Source: Phyllostachys edulis
Lineage: Eukaryota; Streptophyta; Magnoliopsida; Poales; Poaceae
Direction of reading: 5' to 3'
Assembly: GCA_036346405.1 (NCBI GenBank)
Contig: CM070546.1
Location: forward strand, 110,363,684-110,427,683
DNA length: 64,000 bases
Shown: piece by piece, positions 33,673 through 46,022 of the stretch
Numbering within the stretch: the stretch's first letter is position 1
Layout of the letters: each line of letters starts with the position of its first letter
Notes under the pieces: generated by a model
What the model saw: the letters and a program-made list of their open reading frames with translations, nothing else
Database searches by the model: none
Told to the model about the DNA's origin: nothing
Made by a program: the position numbers and the translations under genes

Positions 33673-34050
33673 GATCCGATTCGGTGAGCTCGGCGCCTTA
33701 GAGACATATGGCCCTCACTCAAGAGGAGGAGATGAGGTGAGGCCAGAAGGAGAAAGAGCTGAGCTCAACTACTAGAAGAAGATGAGAAAGCTCAGGATTG
33801 GGCCTACTTATGCTGGCGTGCGAACATTTTTTGGCTATGGAACTATCACAGGTGGTTTAGTGGAACAAACCGTCTGTGATAAATATCACAGACGGTTAGA
33901 AACTACAACAGTCTGTGATATATAAATATCACAGACGATTATTAACAAGAACTATCTGTGATGTTTACTTATCACGGACAGTTATTAATTAGAACCGTCT
34001 ATGATGTGTATCATAGACGGTTTTTAACAAGAACCGTCTCTAATAAGGCT
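33673..34050. repeat. Direct duplication, copy 2 (CACTA segment)
   Basis: Second copy of 29065-29450, including its subterminal motifs. Confidence 0.85.
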
Positions 34051-34117
34051 GCTTTGAAGAAGACGACGAGTACGCCTAAGAAAGCAACCAGGTCCACGAT
34101 GAAGAATGATTTTTTGG

Positions 34118-34380
34118 GGGTCATCCATGCAACATGTGAAGGATGAGACAGCAACCACGACCAACCTCATCGAACACACACTCTCTGGCGCACCATGCTT
34201 CTTGAATCATGAAATTTGGTCATACCGACTACCAGAGAATGCTAATGAATACAATCATGGTATGACGAGCCCCTACAAGTTCAAGAAGCATGGTTGCAAA
34301 GAGAGTGTGTCAGCTTCGATGAAGTAGGCTGTGGCTACTGTCTCATCACCTCATGCTACGTGGATGCCAACCGAAAAAAA
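34118..34380. repeat. CACTA foldback 3 (about 260 bp)
   Basis: Arms at about 34118-34225 and 34258-34380 share the outer segment with the other two foldbacks (ggatgagacagcaaccacg). They carry a further inner part, acacactctct, and a central gtcataccga/atcatggtatgac pairing. Confidence 0.82.
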
Positions 34381-34449
34381 TATCATGCTTTGTGGTGGGC
34401 TTGGTTGCTTTCTTAGCCGTACTCGCCATCTTCTTCAAAACAGCCTCAT

Positions 34450-34585
34450 CAGAGACAGGAATACTAACCTTAGATCACCAAGAACAAATATAAATACAAG
34501 CACACCTAAATATCTACGGTATTTCTTTCACCAAACGCGCCCCAGAGCTGGCCGCCTCCTTCAAAGCAGTCGCATATATTAGAGA
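34450..34585 (-). repeat. Inverted copy of the transposase upstream region
   Basis: About 130 bp are the reverse complement of 34938-35068, with few differences (for example caccaaacgcgccccagag). The partner lies directly before the transposase start at 35098. A subterminal array (34635-34890) forms the spacer. Confidence 0.85.
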
Positions 34586-34937
34586 CATTTCTCACTTTAG
34601 ATAGATCTAGATCCGAGGGGATGACCAGACATTTAATGGCAAATATCACAGACAATTATTGTTAAGAACCATCTGTGATACGTACTACAGACGAATTTGA
34701 ATAAATATTGTCTATGATAATTCAGAGACCGTCGGTGAGGTCTCTGAATGTCACAGATGGTTCTTATTAAGAATCATCTATGAAGGTTCTTCACAAGAAC
34801 CGTGTTAGGCCTACTATTACCACAGACGGTGGTTATTTAAAACTGTCTGTGTTACTTATCACAGACAGTTTTTTAAGAACGGTCTATGATATGCACAATT
34901 AAATATCTTGTCGTCTCCGACCCGCATGATCTGCTCT

Positions 34938-35068
34938 CGATATGCGGTCGCTTGAAGGAGGTGGCCTGCTCTGGGGCGCGTTTGGTGAAAGAAATAAATA
35001 CCGTAGATTTGCAAGTGTGCTTGTATATCTATTTATTCTTGGTGATCTAAGGTTAGTATTTGCTTCTA
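34938..35068 (+). promoter_or_regulatory. Upstream region/leader of the CACTA transposase
   Basis: Lies 30-160 bp before the transposase Met and pairs with 34450-34585. Its proximity to the gene suggests 5' untranslated sequence; no TATA box or start site can be fixed. Confidence 0.5.
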
Positions 35069-35097
35069 ATTATATGCATTATAATCTAGAGAGATGC

Positions 35098-38000
35098 ATG
35101 GATGATAGCTAGGTTTATCATCAAAAGAGGTTATTGGCAGCATGATATGTTGAAGAAGGGGATAAAATTTAAGTATTGTCCATGCATTGATTGCGATAAT
35201 ATGAAGATGTTTACCAACCCGACGCAGATCGAAGGGCACTTGATTCAAAGGGGTTTCAAAAAGGGGTATACATGTTGGACCAGTCATGGTGAAGAGCAGA
35301 TTATACTAGAAGGTAGTAACATCGTCGAGGGAGATAACGATATGCCGGATGTGGACTGTGCTTTCGACGAGGGTAGGTCGTACGATGACAATCTGGATCA
35401 GATGCTACATGATGCAGAAGTGGACTATAGTGAGAGAGAGTTTGGTAGATTCGAGGGCTTAATGGAGGACTTGGGGATACCTTTGTTCCTGGGCTGCAAG
35501 CCGGAATACACAAGGTTGTCCTCCATGCTTGAACTGTTGAAATTGAAGGCAAGCAATGGTTGGTTCGACAAGAGTTTCACGGCGTTACTAGGTCTCCTAG
35601 CGGACATCCTTCCAAAGAAAAACGTGTTGCCCATAACCACCTACCAAGCCAAGAAGGTTCTTTTTCCATTGAGAATGGAAGTAGAAAGAATACATGCATG
35701 TCCGAACGATTGTATCCTCTACTGTAAAGAGTATACAAACATGCATGTATGTCTGGTGTGCAAAGCATCCCGATACAAGTGTAAGAATCACTCCGATGAC
35801 GGTGAGGGCATCGAGGTGAAGCAAGGATCTCCTGCTAAGGTGTTGTGGTATCTGCCTATAATTCCCCGTTTGTAGCATTTATTTGCGAACCAAAAGGAGG
35901 CAAGATTGCTGCATTGGCACTCGGAAGAGCGTAAGAAAGATGGAAAGATAAGACACCTTGCTGATTCTGCCCAGTGGAGAAACTTTGATAGGAGCTTCGA
36001 AGTCTTTGGTGCGGAACCGAGGAATATAAGGTTTGGGTTGAGTACAGATGGAATGAATCCTTTCGGTAACATGAGCAGCCGACTTAGCACCTGGCCCGTG
36101 AATCTATGTATGTACAACCTTCCTCCTTAGCTGTGTATGAAGCGGAAGTACATTTTGATGTCACTACTTATCCAAGGACCGAAGCAACCTGGGAACAATA
36201 TTGATGTGTACCTAGCACCATTGCTGGAAGGTCTTGTGACACTGTGGAACTAAGGGGTACATGTATGGGATACATACAAACGAGAGAACTTCACTTTATG
36301 CGCCATGTTGTTCTGCACCATCAATGATTTTCCTGCCCTTGATAACCTATCAGGGTTCAGTACAAAAGGATCCAAAGTATGTCCGCACTGCTTACATGAT
36401 ACCGAGAATGTGTGGTCAACAACTCACAGAAACCGTGTACATGCGCCATCAGAGGTTCCTTCCTGTATCACCCATACCGCAAGATGAAGAAACAATTCGA
36501 CGAAAATAAGGAGGACAGTTCAGCTCCAAGGGCTTTTAGAGGGAAAGAGGTCTATGATATGGTCAAGGATATCGATGTTGTGCTTGGAAAGAGACGTAAA
36601 TTGAGGACCCGTCCGAAGAATATCTGGAAGAAGCAATCAATTTTTTAGGACTTACCTTATTGGAAGCACTTAGAAGTTCGCCACTGCATCGATGTCATGC
36701 ACGTGGAGGAGAGTGTATGTGATAGATTGATTGGTCTCTGAATGAACATTCGTGACAAAACGAAGGATTTTAACATACGTCGTGACTTGGTTGATATGAA
36801 CATAAGGACCGAGTTAGCACTGAAAGAGACCGATAAAGGACGAACATACCTTCCCCCAGCTTGCTACACTTTGTCCAAGGTCGAGAGAAAGTAACTGTGC
36901 CAGAGCTTACATGGTGTGAAAGTTCCATCCGGTTACTTCGCTAGCATAAAGAAACTTGTTTCTATGGAAGATTTGAAATTAATTGGTATGGACTCTCATG
37001 ATTGTCATGTGTTGATGATACAAATGCTTCCTGTTGCAATTATAAGTATTTTGCCGAATAAGGTCCGAGTGGCAATCATGTGGCTGTGTTATTTCTTTAA
37101 CTCAATTACTCAGAAGGTCATCAATCCCGAAGGACTAGATGCACTGCAGGTCGAGGTGGTGGCGACTCTATGTCATCTTGAGATGTATTTCCCTCCGTCA
37201 TTTTTTGATATCATGGTCCATCTCACTGCTCACCATGTGAAAGAGAGAAAGATATGCGGCCCTGTGTTCCTACGTCATATGTACCCGTTCGGGAGGTACA
37301 TGGGAATTCTCAAGTCCTATGTATGGAATCGATCTCGGCCAGAGGGCAGTATCATTGAAGGTTATGCAACCGAAGATGTCATTGAGTTCTGCGTCGACTA
37401 CATGACTCATGTGGAATCGATAGGTGTGCCTCTGTCATGTCATGAGGGGAGGCTGGAGAGTATCGAGACCATCGGAAGAAAAACAATCACTCCTAATTTC
37501 GACACGTATGCTCAAGCCCATTTTACAGTCTTACAACACATGACCCAAGTGTCCCCGTACATCGACGAGCACAAAGACATGGTACACCAACAGAATTTAG
37601 GCCGATCGGAGGTTTGGATCACGAGAGAACACAACCGCCGGTTCAACGCATGGTTAAAGGTGCGATTCACTGGGAGGCCGTCATCAAGTAATGATACGCT
37701 GCTATGGTTGGCAAAAGGGCCAAAATTTACAATTATGACATGGCACAGATACGACGTAAATGGGTACATGTTTTATCTGATACCAGATAGGAAGAGCCTG
37801 ACCCGTAACAACGGTGTCCGCATAGATGCGTTTCACGAGAAGTTCAATACTGCTGGGTTGAGCTCCTATTATGGGTTCGTAGAGGAGATTTGAGAACTCG
37901 ACTACGTACTTTTCAAGATCCCCCTGTTTTGGTGCCATTGGTTCAAACTTCCACAGGGTGCGAAGGTCGACAAGTACGACATCACTACTGTGGACCTCGA

Positions 38001-38100
38001 ATGTGTTGGATACATGGATGAACCATTCGTACTCGCTAAGCAAGTTGTTCAAGTTTTTTATGTAAAATACCCGGCAAATAAGAACCGCCACGCAATTTGT
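35098..38100 (+). pseudogene. CACTA TNP2-type transposase, broken and truncated
   Basis: TNP2 transposase catalyses excision and integration of CACTA elements. The start is probably the Met at 35098 (MDDS, then a stop and a frameshift). The N-terminal transposase-associated part shows FKYCPCIDCDN and EGHLIQRGFKKGYTCWTSHG. The core follows with HACPNDCILYCKEY, then CKASRYKC, WRNFDRSFEVFGAEPRNIRF, STDGMNPFGNMSS and, near 36690, CIDVMHVEESVCDRLIG. The 37100-37800 part matches the C-terminal DUF4218-like region (FPPSFFDIMVHLTAHHVKE, GPVFLRHMYPFGRYMG), then a DUF4216-like end. Stops occur at 35873, 36128, 36252, 36738, 36893 and 37891, with a frame change near 36640. The C terminus is cut at about 38095 (YVKYPANKNRH) by other sequence. 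It cannot make full-length protein. Confidence 0.88.
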
Positions 38101-38106
38101 CGTTGT

Positions 38107-38783
38107 TTTAGAACCAATCTTACGTAATGATTGTTTGATTCGGGGGTCTCCAAGACTCAAATCACGCAGAGAGGATGACACGGAGATTTTTATACAAATT
38201 CAGGCCTTCTCTGGAGAGAATAACAACCCTACTCCTGTGTGGATATATTGAGTATGCTGGTTACAGATCAAGAGAAAGACTTGAATTTAATGTCTTGTGC
38301 TCTTGATTCCCCTCCTTCCTGATGATTTTGCCTTTTTATATAGTACTCAAAGTGGGCTGTCGTTTTTCTAGTCCAAAGGGCTCCTCAATGCATCGGATGA
38401 TGGAGCCATTACTGGAGATTATTATGGGAGTAGTAACGTTTCCACGTCGCTAGACATTTATTACCAGGACAGAGAGTTAAATCATGCCATTATCCTAGAG
38501 AATAACAACGTAATTAATTGCACATATCTTTAGATATGGTGTGGAAGATTTCTTGATCGACTAGGCCTACATGTCTGTAAGCCCCATCGACTAGGGACTG
38601 GTCGTAGAAGAGCTTACGACCAGGTGGTGGCCGTAGTAAAGCTTACGACCGCAGACTGATTGTAGGAGGACCTACAATCAGGGGATAGTCGTAGAAAGAC
38701 TTACGACTATGGGGTGGTCGTAGAAGGACTTATGACCACGGGGTGGTTGTAGAAGAACTTACGACCTCCAGCTTGTCCCTTAT
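38107..38783 (+). other. Left part of an unclassified element with hairpin minisatellite
   Basis: After the break in the transposase, the text tgattgtttgattcggggg (from 38128) looks like an LTR or transposon end and leads into a non-coding segment. Between 38598 and 38772 a 40-bp-period array of short palindromes built on GGTCGTA ... TACGACC occurs. The same motif lies in front of, and in introns of, the gene at 43323-46996, so both sides of the solo LTR belong to one element. Confidence 0.55.
38598..38772. repeat. Array of covarying palindromic units
   Basis: Units pair as CTGGTCGTA/TACGACCAG, TGATTGTAGG/CCTACAATCA and ATAGTCGTA/TACGACTAT, each around a 4-8 base centre (gaagagct, agga, gaaagact). 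The stem bases differ between units but pairing is kept. Confidence 0.85.
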
Positions 38784-39421
38784 TGTAACGTCCCAAAATT
38801 TGGCTTTTCAAAAATCTTTTGAGTAGTTTAGGTCTCTGGAAAATTTCACCAATTTTTATTTGAATTAATAAAGCTTAATTAGAACTTTCATAAATCAAAA
38901 ATAATTTAATATGATTAATCTCAACATCAACTATTATCAAAACTATTTTATTTGGGTTCTATGTGCTTGGATATATTTTCTAGATTTTTCTGGAATTTTT
39001 TCGAGTGTATTTGCTATTTTCTATTTGCCATTTGGATTTTCGGCTATTTTCTAAAATGAAAACCTATTAAGAAATCTCAGTTTGGTCTTGGGCTGAATTC
39101 CTTTGCTCAGCCCAATCCTCTTTTCTTTCGGCCTAGCCCGCCAACTTCATCCCTTGGTCTGTTTGCCAGCCCGACCCATCCGTTGCTTCAGCCTGTTTCT
39201 CCTTTTCCCAATTTTTCGCCCACCGCCTTCAACCTGTCATAGTACACTCAAACTTAGCTCCTTTTCACCGTTCACAAATTTGGCCGGTCGGACACGTCGC
39301 CAAACCCTCTTGGCGCACCAGTACACTTGCCACCGGCCGTCGCCAAGATATTGCGCACACGCGCGCGGCGTGGTTCCACAGCCATTGCCGCCCTTGGCGT
39401 TCGAGCCCTAGCGTGCCTCCC

Positions 39422-39433
39422 GCACTATAAATA
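39422..39433 (+). promoter_or_regulatory. TATA box of the family A LTR
   Basis: actataaatagc lies about 640 bp inside the LTR, directly before the GC-rich leader. The same arrangement is seen in the minus copies near 24785 and 32638. Confidence 0.65.
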
Positions 39434-42249
39434 GCGCCGCCCTCGTGTGCACTGCGCTCCCCTCGTGCCGCCGTCGCTTGGAGAGCCGCCAATAACCGCC
39501 GCCCTAAGCCATCTTCTTCGACTCCGGTGCCATGCCCGCCACGCCGTTCTCCGCCGTCAAGTTCCCCTAAGCCGCTGTGACTGTGTCACGGCATCAGGCT
39601 CGTCGAGCTACCACCCGGTGCACCCTCGCTCTGCCTGGTGTCATCGCCGCTGTGCCGAAGCTCCGCCGCCCTAACGCTTTCTTCTCCGAGCTCGGCTTCA
39701 CGCCTTTCCTCGCCACCACCATTAAAGTCGTACCGCGCCTCCTCCTCGTTCCACGTTCACCGGTGAGGCCTCGTCCCTGTTTCCTCTTTTCCACCTTGCC
39801 GGCTCTTACGGCCCGGGACCTCTTTGGAGCCGTGCTGCCGCATCGTTTGCCTTCGCCGCCCTCTTGCCCGCACCGAGCCGCTCTCACCCTGGTCGACCCG
39901 CTGGTGCCGCACTCAACTACGCCGCCACTACCGTCGATCGAGCTTGCCGTAGTCCCACTGGTCTCCGTTCGCCGTCGCCGTGGATCACCCGAGGAAGCCA
40001 TGGCTGCCGCACCACCCCTCTGTGTCCCCTTCCAAGTGGGCCTGCTCTCTCTCCCTCTTGCATCTATGACGAACGCTCCCGTTTTCTGGATCCACCCAAG
40101 AGTGCCATGGTTGCCCCACCGTCGCTAGTCCTCTCCTGTCTTTTCTTGTCAACACCATGTCAGCACAGCCATGCTAGTGCCACCTCATGGCCACATGGTT
40201 ATTCTGTCCTCCGTGGCCTCCACGTCATGGCCATGTGCATGACACACAGGCATCCTTGCCACCTTGTCACCCGATGCCACATCGCCGTCATCCCTTGCCA
40301 CCCCGACACCTCAGCATGGCCTCATCAACTGCTAATCAGATGCCACGTCGCTATCCCATCCTCGCCACCTTAGCGTCTGTGCACATGTGGCATGCACTGT
40401 CGTCACCTGCGTGGCCTACTCCTAACCAAATCCTAAAACCGGAGCAGCGTAGACATGGTTCATTATGAACCTAGTCTATGACCTGCGGGCCCCCCTTTGT
40501 CAGTCAATGCCAGTAAAACCCTAGCCTTGGACCAATCTATCTTGCACCTTAAACCCTAGATCGTGGACCTGGTCTATGGACCAATGGCCCACTTGTCATC
40601 CATTGTTCCTTTTCGGAAATTAATCTAATTTCTGGAATTCCATTATCCAATTGGTCCCACATGTCATCCATTGATTTCATCTATCTCTCACTTACCAGTG
40701 GACCCCACTTGTAAGTCTCCAATTCATGTTATTTAATCCGAAGGAATATTATCTGAATATTCTTTTCTCTCTCAATTTCATCATTCCACGTGGTTCTTCC
40801 GAGAGTCATATCTTTTGAATCCGATCTCCGATTGAGTCCATTCAAATTCCTAAATTCATCAAAATTCTAGATCTATTTATCTGAGATTATTATTTAATTT
40901 TTGGAGTTTGTTTGCTCTCTGTTATTTATTTATTTGGTTTATTTGCTTGTTTACGAGTAGACATTGATACTACGAGAAGTGCTGATCAAGAAGGAGCTGA
41001 AGATCAAGGAAGTAGAAGATTAAAGATTAAATAAGATCATCATTGCTATAGCAAGGCAAGTTATACCTTTGATCATGTTGAATCCCAGTTTTATAAAATT
41101 ACTTTAATTCAAATTATTGCATTTACTTTAAGTATTTATTTAAATGCTTTTGGGTTTAGTTATTAATCCAATTTGTTATATCCACCTTGTCTATTTGTTA
41201 TGTCATAATCTTTTGTCACCATAGATTGGTTTGTTTAGTTGGTAATATCGTACCACCAACGTGGGTTGGTTAGATACGAGTAGATTGCTTAGCCATGACA
41301 CGAGTCATCATCTCATGTGAGTTGCAAATATAAACTTGACTAAGTGATTATAGAACTATGCGATAAAACTGTGTGTACTGTGTGCTATTACTCGTGATGG
41401 CATGTGTTGCACTTAACCAACTGGGTGGTAAATGATTTAGACTGAGGCAAGTGGTGGATACTGTGTGACATGGTGGCTGTGTGAATGAGAATATTAATCT
41501 GTGTGGCATAGTTAGAAATTGGAAGTCTTGTTTTGGTCAATTAAGGACTTAACTTTGTGCGCCATTGAACTGAGCCTTACTGTATGACCACATGCCTGGT
41601 ATGGGACGAGCCTAACTTAGTAAGTTATGGATTCTTGACATTGATTACTCAGGTAGTAGGTTAGGCTGTGTTGATTGGGTGGAGGTGTGCTACCAAGTAG
41701 TTACATCACGGGGCGGTTCACCGTATCCCTGTCCAACGGTGTGTGTCGTACCATCCACCGTGTATAGTTTGATATGACGGTTTGTAAGCACACTAGGAAT
41801 ATCAATGCTTGAGATGAAGTTTCTGAAAGGTTTTGTTATGATTGCTCAATCACGTACTTCTGTATGACGAGTCATGGCAGACATGATGAGTTAATTGTAT
41901 CTTGTGGGTAAAGTGTACAACCTCTACAGAGTGTAAAACTATTCGAATAGCCGCGTCCGCGGTCATGGACATGCTCGGGGATTTCACACGAGGGGTAGAT
42001 TTTCATAATACAATTGGGAAGGGACGGCTGTGTGATTTAAGTCATATGGCTGTGTGAATAAACTTGATTAGACTATGTGTCTTTGTGAAAACAACTGATA
42101 AATTATTATTGTCTATTTGTTTTGAATTATGCTTTCAATCTATTATTTGTATTCAAATTGCAAATGTTGCATTTCTGCAAAAGAACCACAGAAGCCATTC
42201 CTTTGAAATAAGCCTGCATCTATACATTGCATTCTGTGGTATGACTTGC

Positions 42250-42267
42250 GAGTACGGTTGTGTACTC
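42250..42267 (+). ncRNA. Conserved LTR hairpin, family A copy
   Basis: GAGTAC-ggttgt-GTACTC, conserved in position with the copies at 22694 and 29825. Confidence 0.6.
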
Positions 42268-42637
42268 ATGCTTGTTGTAAAACATGCAACAGAAGTGGAA
42301 GAATCGTCAGTCAACAAGGTCTATTTCAAGAATCGTGGAGAACTAGGTCGCGCTACCCTAGCTGATTGCCTGTGGGCATATGGATGGGCTTCACTGAAGT
42401 TATTCCGTTACGTTCCGCTGCAGCTTAATTGAGCTTTTCGCCTTTTGAGGCATTAATTGTAAACTTTGACCTTAAGATCTTTACTATGATATTTGTTGTT
42501 ATTTGCCTATTTATTAGTCATCTTTGTATATAGAAATGATATTTCATCGATGTTGTCACTGTGTGCACTAGTGTGATCTTGGACTAGTGCATTATACACA
42601 GAGGGTCCATAATTGCATTTTGGGTCCTGACACTTAT

Positions 42638-43322
42638 GAATATTAAGGGGCATTCTCAAGAACCATATAACGGTATTATTATCCACAATAAGAATTATAG
42701 ATAAATAATTAAATGAGGATTATTAGATCCTTGTCATCTAGCCCCCAGCTTCAAGTGAAAATAACTTACTTGGAAAAGGAGCCGTAGATGATCCTACGAC
42801 CAGTAGGTGGTCGTAGAATAATGGTCGAAGGAGAAGCTCTTCGGCCAGTATTTCATTTGACCAGAAATAGACTTGGTCAAGAAAGGTGTTGAAAATCCTA
42901 CGACTCACAAGGTGGTCGTAGAAGATCTTATGACCACAAGGTGGTTGTAGTACTGTAGTCGGAAGTAAAACCTTTCCGACTACTGTTTCATTTGACTAGA
43001 AATAGACTTGGTCAAGAAGGTAATTTCGTTTGAGGTGTAAAGACAGACTCGGTTTTCTTGAGCAGGCAAATTAAAGAATCTCAATCGACTCTCATAGACC
43101 TGTCTGTTGGAGCAGTTCCTGAAGAGGTGGCAACTGTTGGGTTGCCACGTCTTTAACTCAAGCGTGCGGTTATAAAAACTTACCGTGGGTGAGACTTAGG
43201 ATTTTTTTTACCTTTCCCCAAATTGTTTCCACTGTTTATCAAGTTCTAGCGTCCTCCACCACCGACCAAATCGAGCGTCTCCTTGAGACCTTTCTAAATC
43301 CAAATCTCCTTCCCTGAGAAAG
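42638..43322 (+). promoter_or_regulatory. Upstream region of the 43-47 kb gene
   Basis: Contains further GGTCGTA/TACGACC units at about 42785-42960 and a TATA-like ggttataaaaac near 43168, about 155 bp before the Met at 43323. No primer site was found, so LTR status is not established. Confidence 0.5.
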
Positions 43323-44279
43323 ATGGCCGGAGCTGCTTCCCAGTGGGCCGAGTCGGAGATGGATACGACCAAGATGAAGGCTCTGGTCACCTCTGAGAAG
43401 ATCTCGAAGAGGGAGTTTGTCAAGTGGATTGAGGTTACTGGGCAACATTAGCCATCGGGGGATATTGGACAGATTCCCGTCTTCCAAGAATACTGTAAGT
43501 GTGGCATTCGATTGCCTGCTCACCCTTTCCTCACACTCATACTCGAACACTTCGAGGTGGAGTTGGTGAACCTCGTTCCCAATTCCATCACAATGTTGGG
43601 TTTATTCGTTTACTTGTGCGAGGCCTACTTGGGGATTCTGGCCGACTTGAAGTTATTCCAGTACTTCTGTGGGATGACCAGACTAGCGGAAATCACTGGT
43701 AGCTGTAGTCTGAAGCTCCACGATGGGAAGTCGAAGGAGAACATTCGATGCTCACTCGGTCGTCGTGGCTGGGATGGAAGAAGAGGTGGTTCTACTAGCA
43801 GATGACCAGTGAAGATAGCCTCTCCTTTGTTGGAAATCCGGCCGAGAAGATTCCTTCTTGGGATTCGACTCCCAAGGATCTCGATCGAATTGCCCCTTTC
43901 ATTCAAGCCATCAAAGACTTGAAGGAAGAGGGGCTCACTGGATGGAACGTGGTGAAGGATTTCATTACACGCCATATTAGCCCTCTGAAAAAGAGGGCTC
44001 ATCCCACGTGGAGGTACTCAGGGCCGCAAGACCCGACTAGAGATTATGAGAAGGGTAAGTAAATTTCCAATCTTAGCCTTCTTTCTGTTGATTTCGAACT
44101 TGGCTATTGAAAGTTTACTTACTCTTGCAGATCTCTCACAAGCGAAAATTGATGCTTGAGTTAAGCTCATTTGTGAGAAATCCCCACCACCCAATGTGGT
44201 GGCTCCTCAAATCCTAGCAGTCCTGTCCGCAGAGGACAAGATGGAACGCCTAAAGGTAATCAAGAATTGATTTCATCTT

Positions 44280-44400
44280 TAGGATCTTGTAGTCATAGAA
44301 AAACTTATGACTGGGTCCTGGTCGTAGAAGAACTTACGACTATGGGATTGTCCTAGAAAAACTTACGACCAGGGGATTGTCATAGAAAAACTTACAATTA
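44280..44400. repeat. Palindromic units in an intron of the PF04195-like gene
   Basis: Several units of the form gtcgtagaagaacttacgac, many degenerate, fill most of the intron between 44256 and 44432. Confidence 0.8.
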
Positions 44401-45884
44401 CTCAATAAAATTTCTTTTTCTGGCTTCTGCAGAAAGTAGGCATGGAAGACTGTCCAGATGACAAAGAGGTTGAACTGATGGTCATCGGCGCAGTGGCGAA
44501 GCAAGTCGAGGCTCCTCCGGCCAAAAAGCGTTGGCTTGTGATAGTCGCTAACAAGGGAGACGCAAGTTTCAAGCTCTGCTGCTCCGACCGGGCCCTTTGC
44601 AAAATTCGCTGCAGAGATGGCTGCTGCAGAGAAGGCAAAGGCGGCCAAAGCAACTGAAGCACTCAAACACAAAGCCCCCAAGATCAAGGTACCCTTCTAC
44701 TAGGACAATAAAAGTTTCGCAGTTTCTGTCTCTCATGGCTTTGTCAAGCAACAAGAAAAGGACAACTGAAAGAGTTTTATGTCTTTTATGAAGGAAACTA
44801 CTGCAACAGCAGTGCCGATGGTTGAGGGCAGTACCACCCTTGGGGTGGTCGAGATAGGTCTCGGCCATCCGGAGAGCCAGGAGGCTCAAGGAGAGGTAGT
44901 GCTCGCTCAAGACCCACGACCAAACGTGGTTGTGGCTGATCCTATTCTTCAACTCAAGTTTTGATCAGACCTAGTCGAAGAGAAGAAGTTGAAGAAATCT
45001 TCTTTAGGGAAGGTTTCTTCCAGATTCAAGATCAAATTACACGAAGGTATGTAAAAAGACAAAAATCGTAAGAACAACATTTACCTTTTGCTTTTTACAA
45101 TTTGACGTGTTTTCCTTTTTGTGATCTTAGCCTGACTCCACCAGCCCTCAAGTACGTTCCTGTTGAGGAGTCCACTGCTATTTCTCTGGCTGTCAGAGAA
45201 ATGACAGTGACGGTGGTCGAAGGGTCGTCCACCGTCCGAGTGGTGGAAGAAGTCATTGCTACCGAAGCAATTATGACGACGGGAGTGGTCGTAGAGGCCG
45301 AGGCAAAAATGATGCATGATGCAGCGGAGGCATCAGGCCAAGGCGGTGGATCGTTGGGTGACCGCGTCGGGAAGGAAGTCGCCATAGACGTTCCTCCCGG
45401 TCCCTAAGAAGGAGCTGCTGTCACCGAATCAGAAGAAGAAGAATATGTCAACTTCTTTTCTGAGTTCTTCGGTCTGGCTTCCGTTGTGGGGTCTTCTGCT
45501 TTTAGGTCTTGTAACCGAGTTCCCTACCCCAAGGACATTCCTAATAGGGGGAATGTTTTCGATGACGAGCATCTTGAAAAGGTGTGGTGGAATCAGGTTC
45601 AAAAGATTGATGAACTGAAGAACCCTACAAGCGTACTCTCTATGTTTGCTCGAACGAGTATTAACGTAAGTGCTTGTTATCCAACATTTATATATGTGGC
45701 TTTTCTCGCTTCTCACTGTCTTTCTTTGTGCAGAGAGCTCTAGAGTAAATTGTCCTTTGTTGCAGTACAACCGACAACTCAGCGGCCGCGACAGAGAAAG
45801 CGTAACTTCTGCAAAGCAGAGAGATGGTAAGTAATCGCTACTCGTAGTTGTTTATGTTTCACCACTTGCACAAAGGCTTATGGG

Positions 45885-46022
45885 GGTTGTTGTAGAAGAA
45901 CTTACGATTAGGTAATCGGGTCGAGAAGGACTTACGACCGAGGAATTATCATAGAAAAATCGACGATTAGGTATTGGTCGAGAAGAACTTTCTGACTGAG
46001 GATTGTCGAGAAAAACTTACGA
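45885..46022. repeat. Palindromic units in a second intron
   Basis: Degenerate tagaagaacttacga units, in the same strand sense as at 38598 and 44280, before the coiled-coil exon at about 46060-46203. Confidence 0.75.

Larger units (their letters stand above)
27034..38100 (+). mobile_element. CACTA (En/Spm) complex 2, rearranged, right end not found
   Basis: Starts with the canonical CACTACTACAAAAGGGG at 27034-27050, inside copia gag. Subterminal arrays occur at 27060-27460, 28340-28590, 29235-29440, 33845-34050 and 34635-34890, far more blocks than one element needs. A second terminus-like actactacagg lies at 28591. A TNP2-type transposase relic fills 35098-38100. The complex may be two or more CACTA ends joined by rearrangement. 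A solo LTR interrupts it at 29460-33279. Confidence 0.75.
38784..42632 (+). mobile_element. Solo LTR, Tekay-like family A (plus orientation), 3849 bp
   Basis: Begins TGTAACGTCCC and ends GGGTCCTGACA, with perfect 5-bp TSDs CTTAT at 38779-38783 and 42633-42637. No internal region remains. TATA box ctataaatag at about 39424, GC-rich leader at about 39440-40400, conserved hairpin at 42250-42267. It splits the palindrome-bearing element. Confidence 0.95.

Noticed and set aside
38128..38160. LTR start at tgattgtttgattcggggg
   Set aside because: It resembles an LTR end, but no partner LTR, primer site or TSD was found, so I did not call an LTR.
39103..40468. Frames of 75-183 codons in the plus-strand solo LTR
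   Set aside because: Same GC-rich leader as in the other family A LTRs, with frames not conserved between copies.
42064..42432. 122-codon frame in the family A LTR with a recurring CEYGCVLMLVVKHATE-like stretch in other copies
   Set aside because: The conserved stretch lies over the covarying hairpin; the peptide frame is not kept in all copies, so RNA structure explains the conservation better.
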